Assembly (NCBI GenBank): GCA_030544215.1
Contig: JARZZO010000016.1
Span: forward strand, 58,941,501 to 59,005,500
Length of the DNA stretch: 64,000 nucleotides
DNA from: Zantedeschia hybrid cultivar
Taxonomy: Eukaryota > Streptophyta > Magnoliopsida > Alismatales > Araceae
Reading direction: 5' to 3'
Part shown: piece after piece, positions 1-12,547 of the stretch
Position numbering within the stretch: the stretch's first letter is position 1
Layout of the letters: each line of letters starts with the position of its first letter
Notes under the pieces: generated by a model
The model's input: the letters and a program-made list of their open reading frames with translations, nothing else
The model's database searches: none
What the model was told of the DNA's origin: nothing
Translations under genes and position numbers: made by a program

Positions 1-803
1 CTGGTTTATGGCAAGTTTCAGCTTCAACTGAAACTCACTCCTTAAAACTGGATTGGTGTCACAAGACCCAGTCCATTCAGTTTTTTCTGGTCTGCTTTCT
101 CTGCTTAGCATGCCTTTTAACCCATGGATTTTGGAGCATTTGTACCCTTCGGGACAATTCTATGGTTGACAAATGTCTATTAGCGTCCAAATGTCAGTAT
201 GTGTTTGACACATGTTTTGGCTTCTGATTTCAAGACCCATTCAGCATCGTCGCTTATCCATGAAATATTGTTAATTTTCATAGTTCATTATTCATGAGGC
301 TATCCCTTACACGCATCTAGATTTACAAGCAGACCAATCTCCATTCATAATGTCAAGAATAATTCTTTGTTAATCTCTGGCTTGGATATGTAATGTAATC
401 CTGTTCCCAGTGGAAACTGGTTGATTTTCTCCCCCTCCTTTTTTTTAATCAATCAGTGTAACTACATTTTGAAATATTTGATCATCAATGTCAACTTGAC
501 CATTTTTAATGATAGGGATGAAGAAATGGATCAATAACTGGCTTTATTTATATCTCCTGCTCACTTGAATGTCCTTTTCTTGAACATGCATTAGTATAGG
601 ACCCTTGAGCTAGCTTTCCTTTGAACAGTTAATCTTTATTGTGGACGTATGGTATTGTGAATTCTGCATCTCATGTTGATTTCTTCCACGTATTTACCTT
701 TCAAAAACTTAGTAGCTTGCTTATTCACTGAGTACATTAACTGTATATACAGTTCTACCAATCTAATTATGTATAGTCAAATGCCTAATGTTCATTTTTG
801 TAG
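1..803. other. Upstream intron or flank of the metal-transporter gene
   Basis: No coding exon could be recognised here. The first visible exon (804) begins in the middle of a codon, directly after a pyrimidine-rich stretch ending in TAG, so this stretch is most likely intron. The exons for the N-terminal part of the protein are probably left of the window. Confidence 0.5.
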
Positions 804-912
804 GGCTGGTTTCTGATGCTTTTCATTTGACATTTGGCTGTGGCCTCCTTACATTCTCTCTGTTTGCAATGGCTGCATCTAGGAGCAAACCTGATGGAGT
901 TTACACTTATGG
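804..912 (+). CDS. MTP5: MTP5 visible exon 1
   Basis: Acceptor TTTTTGTAG ends at 803 and donor GTATGTCT starts at 913. Two bases complete a codon from an upstream exon. The exon encodes the transmembrane segment containing SDAFHLTFG and ends inside the Gly codon of the YGYKR block. Confidence 0.88.
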
Positions 913-3900
913 GTATGTCTGTCTCATCTTATTTTTCGTTGGGGCTGGATCGGCTCGTTCTGGTGTGGATTGGCCAATCCGGCACAGGGATCAGGTGATC
1001 CGGCTTGATCCCGGTCCAGGATTGGAGGATCGGGGCACGGGATCGGATTGGACTGGCCCGAAACCAATTGGATCAGCCGATCCGATCCATGCCCATCTGG
1101 AACACCATGGTTGGCAGAACTAGTGCCCTTCTTTGGTCATCAAGGGCATATGAAGAAATTCCTGCCCTTTCATTGTGCAATTGTCTCTGTCAGTTCTATA
1201 TTTTCTGTTTATTTGCTATCAGTGGTTGTAATTTCTTACAACTATGTGACTCCGAAATCAGATTGCTATGATGGGACCACAATTGCCAAGGAAAGCTCAC
1301 ATGCTTACTACGTGTATTTCAGGTACAAAAGACTGGAAGTTCTATCTGCTTTCACGAATGCCGTAAGTACTTTCCTCTTCCTTATGGCTAAGAACAATGA
1401 GACATGCAGTGTCGTGGCTCATGGGCATGTTGTTGCTGACAGTGGCTTGATCTAATAGCTCTTTTGTTTGCTTAATTTCATGTGAAATTGTTGAAGTGCA
1501 TGCTTTCCATAGGCTTTTTAACCATCATGTATGAAGAGAGAAGATTGAAACTGACCATTTATTTAAGAAACTTTTTTTCGAGTACCAAGAGACTAAACCC
1601 ACAAACCCAGGAGTGAGCCCCACATCAGTGAACGTACAAGTACATCTGATTTGAAATAGTCACATGTTACAGTGTGCGAACAATTAAAATGATAAAAAAC
1701 ACACTAATAGTGGAGTTTTTTTTTCCAGAAGGTATCTAAGTGGTATGAAAGTCTCTTATAATCTTCCAAAGTTTCTAGGATGATTATTTTTTATGAATTC
1801 TGTTACCAGTTGGTTTCATTTTCAGAATGTAAATGTGTTGATGATGATTGGATGATGTGCAATTTTCTGAACTGTCTCACACCTAAAGGCGAAAGTTTTG
1901 TTGGATATAGAACCTGTAACAACCAGATATTGTGGACAATTGGGTGAATTTTCTTGTTGCATTCCCAGGCCCACCTGTCTTGATCATCAGCAGATTTGCA
2001 TAGCAGAGAATACTGTCATAGAAGGTTATAGTTCTGGGCTTGGATACCACGGTGAATCGGGTCAAGTTTATTCATTTGCAAGGAAAGGGAAGAGATATAT
2101 CATTTATGTTTCATCAACTGACATTTTTCACCATCTGATAACTGGGAGCAAGGAAAGGGAACCTAAGGCACCAGAGCTAACTAAAAGTTTGAGGTGAGAT
2201 GACAAACCTAGGTCACCGATTGGCTGTGCAGGAGCCAATTCATGAATTGGCTATAGGAAGGCCAATAATGTATGACAAAGAAGGGAGAGATGATTAAGGT
2301 GGTTTCCACATGATCACATGTCTTAGTGATCTTGCCAACAGGCTTATATCATATGCAACTATTCAAGCCTAATTAATGGGATAACATTTTTCCTCTCATT
2401 ATTATTTTGATTACTATTACTATTATTACTATTATTATTATTTCTTTTATATTATAATGACTGATTGCACCATAATCAAGTAAACAACGTGCGGAAGAAG
2501 TGAATGATTGTTAGTTATTAGGAAGGCTTGGATGATTCTTTTGTAGATAACATTTAGCATACATGTGGGAAGTATAAGCCAATAGAACAGACTGTTTTGC
2601 AAACAAGATGGGAAAAAACAACCAAGAACTGATGAAGTAAGAGCTCTCAACAAGTGAAAAGCAGGAAGGAAATAACACACTTAAAAATGATTTTCCTGCA
2701 GGAAAGAAACAGGAAAGAAATGAATGATCAACATGTCGTGATTGCAATCTATATATTGAAAAATGTGGCTGATGTCACATCCAAAGTAGAAAGGCTGATT
2801 TTCTTATGTACATGGAGAAATGGAGCCCCAGTGACAGGTTGGTCTAATATAAGGCATAAAAAATTGGAATAGTTGTGCTTTCTGAAAAGAACCTGCTAAG
2901 CAAAGAGAGGTGCTATAAATTATGAATTTAAACATTAGGGGTATGGTATGCATGAACAGACGAGCACGCAGTGAGTGAGCTTTGGGTTCAAAATTAATGC
3001 TGTTGGATTATTGGTGGTAGACAATGCAGAATGAGCGACACTAGAACTGCACATGAATCACTGAAGCATGCCAACTAAGGAAGCCAATAAACTATGGGGA
3101 GGGCATTTTGTCTCTTATTTCACAAATGCAGGGGGCCAAATGTGCACATGCACACACACAGTGCACAACGCTTAAATTGTATGTAGTTCTGGTGGCCAGA
3201 GAGGCCAATTGGCCATTGAAGTGGTGCAATGACTGTGTTCTTGCAAGGGAAGTGATGGAATACAGAACCAACGGCAAAGGGCAGTCATTCACAGGCAATA
3301 GATGGATGATTTACTGGAATTTATGGTCAAACGTCACGATTGCCATGAGATAGTGATGGCATAAATGATGTAGCAAGAGGGAACAATTTTATAATGCCTA
3401 TGGGGAGAATACCACCACAAATTGATCAACCTGATGAAAGGTACCACCACAAATTGATCAACCTGATGAAAGGGAAATTGAATAGGGACAGATCTCTGGC
3501 AAAATGGAGAATGTTGATGATCAGTGGAGGGACTTCTTTGAGGACATATGGTTATAAAGGTCAATGCCAGTTTGTAATGAGTGAATTGTTAGTGAGGATG
3601 AACAAGACATTCACAATTCTAATGGATGGTTTGTCAAGAGGTTTCGTGCATATAACATTATAGCAAATCTGCCATGTTGAATAAGCTATTAAGGAAATTC
3701 ACATAATTCCTTCCTGGTCCAAGGAAATTAGGGGACTGGACTCTCTGGCAGAAGGGAATTGTGGGAAACTAACCTCATCCGTATGCACTTCTCTGAACAT
3801 GACACATGATCACATGCCTTTTTTGTAAACTAGAAGTGGGCGCAAATCTTTATTCTCAAACATTGATTGGCAGCATGTGGAACAATGTATGATATTTCAT

Positions 3901-6900
3901 CATCCTATATGAATCTGACGATTGCAAATAGGACACACTGAAGGGTGAAGATGGTAGATGGCAGTGATGTACATTAAAAAAACTTGATGACCATGGATGC
4001 CAAGTGGAGTCTCAGCAAAAGAGAAAATTATCCAAACTCTCCCTATTTTCATTGCAGGGATGTTACTCATCAATGTAACCTATTAGCATTCACTGTTGGG
4101 AAGGATTGAATTGTAGGAGGGATTACAAACGTGCAAATTGTCATACAAAGATCTTGCCTCAATCACCGATCTGTCAGAAATCTGTAAAAGATGCATATGA
4201 AGAAGTATTGGAAATTGGAACTAACAGTTATGTCTTTTCTCAAACGAATCTCCTCACCTTACGATACTTCTCACGAGAACACTGGCAGTGCACCATACAA
4301 AGGAGCTTTAACATTCAAACAAGTGGTTCATGGAAGACATATGGTTTGAGTTACAAAATCTTATAATAGATGCATTCAAGAACAATGCTGAAGATGATTT
4401 AGAAAATTGAATTGTATAGTCGACAGATGTGAGATTGTGGTTGTGTAAAACACATAAACGACAAGGTTGCTTGACAGAGAGTTTCTAAGCAGGATAACTG
4501 CTGAGGTTTGTTCTTGGCTTGTCTTTGCTTCTCTCACTCTAAGTCACATCAAGTTCCACCCTTCAGATATCCTGCTGTCCATGGACGTAAGTACACTTCA
4601 TATGCCCACATGACCTACATTTTGAACTATGGATATCCTTATCCGAAGCCAAAGTAGCATGGGGTGTTGGGGGAGCGAAAGAATAATATATAAACAGAAT
4701 GAGTACACAAATTGTTTCCGTGCACGTATGTCGAAAACCTAATTTTCCATCATAACAATCTCACAGTCTCCTCCAAGCTACATTTCTGTTTTCTATTTCA
4801 CAAATCCCTTTGTGCAGGAATGCTACAACACAGTATGAAATTACATCTCCTTGTTTGTTCTCCTCATTTATTAAATTTGGAATTTACCAACAGCTCATAT
4901 ATTTTATTTGCATTCAACAAAATAGTATGTATGTAGTAATAATCTATTTTTATTTACCGTCATAGCCTTTCTTTTTTAGGGGTGGAAACGAGCCAAGTTG
5001 AGTTGAGTGGAAACAGGCCAAGTTGAATTGAGCTTTTGCAGGCTCAGTTCTGACTTGACGAAAGAAGCTCGAGTTTGAGTTCAACTCAAATTCAGTAAAG
5101 CTCGATCTTGGCTTGACTCGATTTTACTATTCAAGCCCAAATGAGCTTGTTCTCCAGAGCTTGAGCTAGAGCAAGACCGAATCGTACTTGTCAATCTTGT
5201 CTAGAGCCTCGTCCTGTCTTTCTATCCCAGACAATTCTAGTGTCACATCCTTGAATTTTCTCATACACATTCCAATAAATACATGACATATGTATAAGAT
5301 TGTGATTTATGATGTAATAACTCGATCATTACGATCGAAGTTTTGTCATATTGTAATGCCCTTGGTTATTTGGGCATTTTTCTAATCTGTAATGCTCCAA
5401 ATGAATGAAAGTTCAATTCATTTCTTTCATCTTTTCCACTATTGTGTATTATGTTGTCTTCCAATTTTCGCACGAATTTTATGGTTAGTTTCAGTATCAC
5501 GTGTAAAGGGGTTAATCAAAGATTTCCAGTGACTTCATTGGTGTAATTAACATCGACTTAGGTCGGTGGAGAGGGGTCCAAACATAAATCTACACACTTG
5601 ATTCAACATTTGACTCATCGTTTATGAGTCATGAACCAAAAGTAATTTTCATATAAAAAATACAAGACTCTTTAAATATTTTTATAAATATCATTCCCAC
5701 AGGTGCCCAGGCAAAGCCTAGTTTTTATATAACCAAGTGTGTTTTAGAGAAGTACTACTTGTTTCTACCATATCAAATTGTATCTTTAATTGATATAAAA
5801 AACATGAGATTCACAAAACTCAACATGTACCTATAGTGTAAAAAGGGAAAATGGAATAAATGAAAACATCAATAAATTAATAAGGAAAATATCAGTGAGA
5901 ATTTGAATCATAAGGTGAAAAAATCAACTTGAAAGTTGGTAGTCAAAAGATCATGTCCTATTAAAAAAGGAACATCAATGTAAGACATGTCTAAGTGAAC
6001 AATAAGCAAACTAACATACTACAACATAGTTTTCCACATCAATTATCATAGTCACAAAATCCTATCATCTCTTTCTGTTTTTCACATAACTTTCGTCCGC
6101 CTTCCAAAACTACCCTGTAAACTTTATCTGAAGACTAAAACAGATCCCAGAACAAGGCAGTTTCTATCCACAACTAGTGGGCTGGGTGCCACCAAGGCTG
6201 CCAGGCAAGCATCATAATGGTTGCTTGCCTAGGTACCAGGTAGGGCTGTAAATGGTAATGTGAATTTCTGATTATTGATACATTTTCGATGTTTCATAAG
6301 TTGATGCAGGAATGAAAAAAAAAAGTAGTTATTCTCTTTTTGATTCTGAGGTGTTTTCAGATCCGAACCTTCTAGTAAGCAATTGGACAGAGGAGTGGAA
6401 AGACTTATTTCTGCATCGCTTTCCGATGTTTATTCTGATAATATAGTATTTATTTATATTTTCCCCTTCATAGGAGCCAACTAGTAACGTCAAAGACTTG
6501 AACTTTAACTTCAAACTAGGTGTCTTGACTATCAGTGCTTTGGTTCAATGAAAGATAGTAATTTTGTAAAGGGGGACTAGGGTCTTCCCTCTTACTTTTG
6601 TCCCCTTTATACTAAACAACAAGGACACTATTAGTCTGTATGTGTGTGTCACATGCATCACTGCAGTGGACATCATATCACATACAATATATGATGTATG
6701 ATGGGTAGTAAAATACGTTGTATGTGATTTGTAATGGGCATCCCATTGCACATGACTTGCGACGGTCAATATGCTTGAGGGGAGGGAGGGTCCATTTCTG
6801 TTTGTGCTTTCAAATTGGAAATGGATGTGGAAGTAGAAACATGCATTTTCATTTTCGCTTCTGTTTCAAATATTTCATATAGGAAACAGAGGCAGAAACA

Positions 6901-9900
6901 CCCATTTTTGTTTCTGTCTCTGACCTGTTTACAGCCCCAGCATAAGGTTGCCTTGGCAATGATCTGGTGCTGATGCTTCAACCCTAACCCAACCCGACCC
7001 CAATTTGGTTAAGTTCAGTCCAACCCAACCGTTGGGTTGGTCCCCTCGGGCTCGAGTTGGCCTGCCCAAAGTCGGAGCCCTAGGGACAAGCATGCACAAG
7101 GCCTGGTGACACCCATGCCAAGATATCCTCAAATCCCCAGGTGGTCTCTGGCATCAACTCCCTTGGGGAAAATGAATCTGTGGAGTGTGTGAGGGAGGGA
7201 GGTTTAGGATGTGTCAAAGATTCAATCCCTAGAAGATAAGTTACATATTATCAATTGAGCTTGCTCATGAGCCAGCTGAGCAAGCTTGAGGAGTTCATGA
7301 GCTGCTCGATTTGTTGCCAGCCCTACTGTGTTTGCAAAATTTGATATCTTCTTTTTTAGAATTTAATTTCTCTGAGGTAATTTTGCACCCCTTGGTATCT
7401 TTTAATTGTAAAGCTTGTCGATTCTTTTGTTTTGTTCTGATGATATACTTTGTTTATTGTTTATTGTTGTAAGATGAGGTTATGTGATTTTTACTTCCAA
7501 AGAATGAAGAACATACAGTTTGCATTTGCTTTTCTTTCTATCTTTGAGTTGGAGTTGTTGTGTAACGGTCCCAATTAAGGACCTCCTGTAGGTGTACAAT
7601 TCTAAAAAAATAATAAGAAGTATAAAAGTGCAAGAGCAACAATGATCGGATCGATCACATCTTGGCTAGAGCTGTCAGGTGGACTTTTATCTGGGCAAAA
7701 GTTGCTGGTCTCCTATTTAACATGGAAGATTCTTCTTTGATCCTTTGCTGCTTTGAAGTTCAAGAAGCTTTTCTTATAAATTATTTTGGTTTTCTCTATT
7801 TTTCTCTAGATAAATCTTGTTGTTTGATTTGAGCTTGTGATTGACTTCGGTCTATAGAGACTGTTTGACCTTGGTCAAATTGTAACCATGTAACCATTCT
7901 ATTTATCAATGAAATGTGACCTTTGGTCATCTTAAAAAAAACAGTGATTACATGTCCATATTATAACATAAATGTGCGATAAATAAAACACATCTCAAGA
8001 ATTTAAACAAATTGGCTATATATGATTTTTTCAACCACACATTGACCTTATTCTTTTGTCTCCTATTCCTGAAAAATATTATTTCATCTTTTATGAGAAT
8101 TCGTTAATCGAGATCTTAGTAGGGATCATTTACATCCCTAATGTTATCCCGCATGTATCACCCCATTCTCTCAATCTTCTATATGCATGATTTTGTTTAC
8201 CTTTTTGGGATGCAAATGACGTGCATATAATTTCTATATTATAACTAAAACAAGTAGCAGAAGAAGTATGAACAATCATAACTTGATATCATAATCTAAC
8301 ATTGGTCATATTTCATATTTTTCATTTTCTTTTCCTTTCTCTCTTATTAGTAGTAAACTATATTTTAGTGGTAGCTATAATTAATGTTTAAAGTATAGAA
8401 ACTATTTTTTACAAGTTATCATCCTCAGGTTTCAGGAGTGAGTCCTTTCTTTCCTTATTTCTTTCTTTCTTTTTGGACTGGTCAATAACTCATAGTCGGA
8501 CTTCACACCGACAATGACTCATTCTTCAACCCGAAGTGACATGGATAATCATTGACTAACAGTCATATGATGAGTAGGCCATCCCCTGATGCACCTACTA
8601 TTCTACAACCTACCTAGTCCAGTAAGTCTTTGGAAACCCACTGGAGAGGTTGGGAAGGGCTAAGCTAGGTTTGCAGTGTACTCACTCACTCTTACTACAA
8701 CGTCCATACTCCAGCCTATGAGTGCACTTGCATAGGAACTCTGTCCTCTCTCCGCCGAGGTCCCGAACTTAGACTTTAGAATCGTAACCAAAAAGAGATG
8801 CTCTGTGCCTCGGCGCCACACATTGTTAGGGAGCTTTCCGTGCATCCCTTTATCTCTAGAAGACGTATCGTCGTCTTGCTAGCAATAATGTCACTTCCAT
8901 AAAAGAAGAAAACATCGCATAAATCCTGATTCTTTTGAAGGCTTCTATGCCCTTAATTCCATTCTTTTATAAGGAGTATGCCTCCTAATTCCACATTCTT
9001 TAAATCCCCTCCGTCGGATCATTATTGAAATAAATTCTTCTTTCTTTTTCACAGTATATTGTAGATACATAATAATAGTATAATTATAAGTTGCACATAG
9101 AGTTTAAAGCTCCAATCCTCTATTCACACGTGGCTCACATGAGCTTAGATGGACTCGATCTATCATTCATATTCTTTTTCATAACAAAGACTTTCCACAT
9201 ATGTTACATCGTTAGGCATGCGTATATGCTTTTTGTGACAGGGAAGCCTCCACTTTGGAGCTGTGAAATTAAATGAAAACTAGAATACTTTTTACATGCC
9301 AACAATTGAATCATCGAAAAACATGTTTGAATGGACATGTAGTATAATGATTTTAGGTTCTTTTATAGGCTCAATGCCTTCTTTACAACATCCCTACATC
9401 AAATTCCAAATGGACATAACTTCTCCTTAATTTGCATGCATCTCTCTAATTTCCTAAAAGGAACTAAAAAATAAGGGGAATCACAAGTAGAAATATCACC
9501 CTACCTCTTAGGAACGAAGACCTGTGTAGATAGAAGCTCCTCCACCCATTTGTGGATGAAAAATGCCGCTGCAGCCCTGGAGTTAATGTAGAATCCTCCG
9601 TTGCAGTCCTCTTTTCTTGCTTGCATCTTCTTCTCTCCAAGAGAAGAACTCTTCTACTTTTCTCAACCTTCTCACTCTGACCTCTACTTTCTCCTTCTTC
9701 CTCACCCACAAAATCTTACTCTATCTCATTGTTTTCATTCTTCTCTCACTGTCCAGCCCCCCCTCTCTCTTTCTCTCTCTCTCTAACCAGTCCTCTTTTT
9801 CTCTCTAATAGATTCTCTCTCTAACCCTCTCACAATTTCTCTCTCTCTCTCTTTATTCTACTCATTCCCCTCTTCATTTTCTTCTTCTACCTTACCATCT

Positions 9901-12474
9901 CTTTCTCTCACTGTTTTCTCTCTCTCTCTCTCTCTCTCTCCCCCCCTGCTCTTGCACTGCTCCTCCCTCTCCCTCTTTCTTTTCTGCTTCTGCTGGCCAG
10001 CCAGCCAGCCTGCCCCCCTTTATATAGGGGAGGAGGTAGGCGGTTGGGAGCTGGAAGGGAGAGAGGCGGCAGCCTCTCTTGAGTGGGCCCCAGCTGGCCA
10101 CTGGGCCGGCCCATTAAACCCAGGCCCAATAGAGCAGGCCCAACAGTCCATTGCTCAGCCATTTAAAACTTATTAAAAATCCATCAACTTAGGCCGATCA
10201 CGGCCCATTAGAAGTCCAATAAATGCCCTTTCGGCCCATTAATAGCCCATTTACGGTCGAATAACAGCCCATTAACTTCACTTGAATACAGCCCAATTGC
10301 AACCTCTTCAAGGCCCACTTAGGTTCAGTTTTAAAAGCCCATTAAGACATGACTAAATACCCAATTCTTTGTTTAAAAGTTTATATTTAAACCCTATGCT
10401 TCTTTGTTAATTGCTTATATGCCGTCACTAATTTAGTGGGTTCTTGCATGTTGTCAGTCTGGATTTTCAGTTATCTGGGCTAATATGTTGTCATGTTCCT
10501 ACTGTTGCTATGTAGGCAGCTCTTTCTTTTGTTTATGTCATTCTCCTTGGCTGTCGAAGGGCTCCATGCTTTTATTCAAGATGAATCTGAGCACAAGTAA
10601 GTTGATGTTGGTGAACCTGCGTGTTTTAACTCTGTTAATGTCTAGGTTTCCCTTGGTAAAAAGTGTATATTGAGTGGCTATGATTATTTCTGTCTTTCAG
10701 GCATTACTTGATTGTTTCAGCTGCAACAAATCTTCTCGTAAATCTGCTTGGTGTTTGGTTCTTTCGGAGCTATGCACGGGTTAATCTTGGCAAGTTTCTT
10801 AGTTGTTCTTTTTTATTCTTTATCCAGTCATTCCTATTCACAGTACATTCTATTCCACAGTTTCTTATTGTCAGTTTGCCTGCTGGATTGGTCTGCAGTT
10901 TATAGGAAAGCTGAAGATATGAACCATCATTCAGTCTTTTTACATGTTCTTGCTGATTCTATCCGAAGGTATCAAATGTTGATGTCTATTCTATTTGAGC
11001 TCATTTTTTTTACACTTGTTAGTTTTCTTGGAGAGACTAAGGTTATTTTATAAATTGCACATCAGTGCAGGTTTGATACTGGCATCATGGTTTCTGACCC
11101 TTGGGTATTGTTCTTGGCCTTGGTTTTTATCACAAATGATAACATTTTAATTCAATAAGTAGCTTGAATTGTGTGTTTCTCTTCCTTCTAGTGTTGAGAA
11201 TGCGGAGGTGCTGTGTCTGGGGTTGGTTTCAGTTGCTGTTTTCACGGTTGCCATGCCACTTTTTAAGGCAACTGGGAGTATCTTGCTTCAAACGGCGCCA
11301 ACGAGCATACCACCATCTGCATTGAATAAATGCTGGAGACAAGTAAATCTGTTTTGACTTTTTTCTCTTATACAACATTTATGTTTTTTGTGTTGCGAAT
11401 TTTAGTAAGAAATAATAACTACCTTTTAATATAACTTTGACTATGTTGTTTTACCATGTGGCTTCTGTAGGTAACTGCTCTGGAAAATGTTTCTGAAGTA
11501 TCTCAAGCTAGGTTTTGGGAATTAGTGCCTGGTCATGCTGTTGGATCACTCTCGATACAGGTGCATTCCTCATACGATTGTTTGAGCTTTTCAGCTCCAG
11601 AGTTCTCTGGACTTCAATATGGATACATCAAAATTGATGAGAAAAATACAGTGAAGCTGCATTTTTTGTGTTGCCAATGGCGTTGATCCTTGGTAGCAGA
11701 TGAGATTTTGTTTTTTGTATTGTGTTTGGTTAAGACTCGTATGATTTGTAGAGGTAAATAACATAGCATTGCTTGCAGCGAATTTAAGAAACTATCCACC
11801 TTGGCATTACTAGTCTTGCATCACTCTAGTCTAATTCTACTTGGTCATTTGCATTAATCTGAGACTTTCTTGGTAGTTGGAAGGCCACATTGCCTGAGGC
11901 TATTATTATGTAGAACCATGCTTCATATGGATTAAATATGTTCCTGGTGTTGATGATATTTTCTGATTCAAGACAAGAATCACTCCTTTTGTTTTTTTGT
12001 CTTGTGAGGGCTGTTTTTTGTATATCGGGGTTTATTTTTTAGGGGGTGTAAGTTGGTGTATAGGCTGTTGCACTTTTGGGAGTTGGTGATCTTTTCTTTT
12101 TTCTCTCTTGTAAACCACTTATGTTCATCTTTTCTTCAGCCTCACTTTGATAGCAGAATGGGTTATTATGGGATGAATTATTCTGGATTGCTTATTCCAG
12201 AACAAGGGGTGTTTTGATTTGATAGCGGGTCTGTATTTTAGGTAGAATATTGAGTTGAGGATAAGATATTCTAGAAGCTTTGATTGGAATTGGGAGAACA
12301 AGAGGTGGAATAGGCACATAAGTTTTCCAAATTGCCATTCTTATTCTAGTAGGCCTTAGTTCTTGTTTGCTAAGAATAACTTGTTCTAAATGCCCCAATC
12401 TTCTTAAATTGATTGTTGACCAACATTGACTGCATATTTAATGTTATATGTGGTATGTAATTTCTATAATAGTT

Positions 12475-12547
<73 letters not shown>

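Larger units (their letters stand above)
1363..10519 (+). other. 9.2-kb intron of MTP5 with repeat debris
   Basis: The stretch between coding exons 2 and 3 has no credible protein-coding gene. It is mostly AT-rich, with several hAT/MITE-like pieces (separate entries). A 375-bp block from about 7561 begins TGTAACGGTCCC, has TATAAAAG near 7620 and ends near an A-run at 7933; it could be an old solo LTR or retroposed fragment, but I could not prove its ends. The segment from about 8430 to 10370 holds the pyrimidine-rich and promoter-like block described separately. Confidence 0.6.

Noticed and set aside
788..1123. 111-residue ORF starting at ATG 788
   Set aside because: It reads through the 5' splice junctions of the MTP5 exon. 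Only 804-912 is conserved coding sequence; the remainder is intron and a MITE-like insert.
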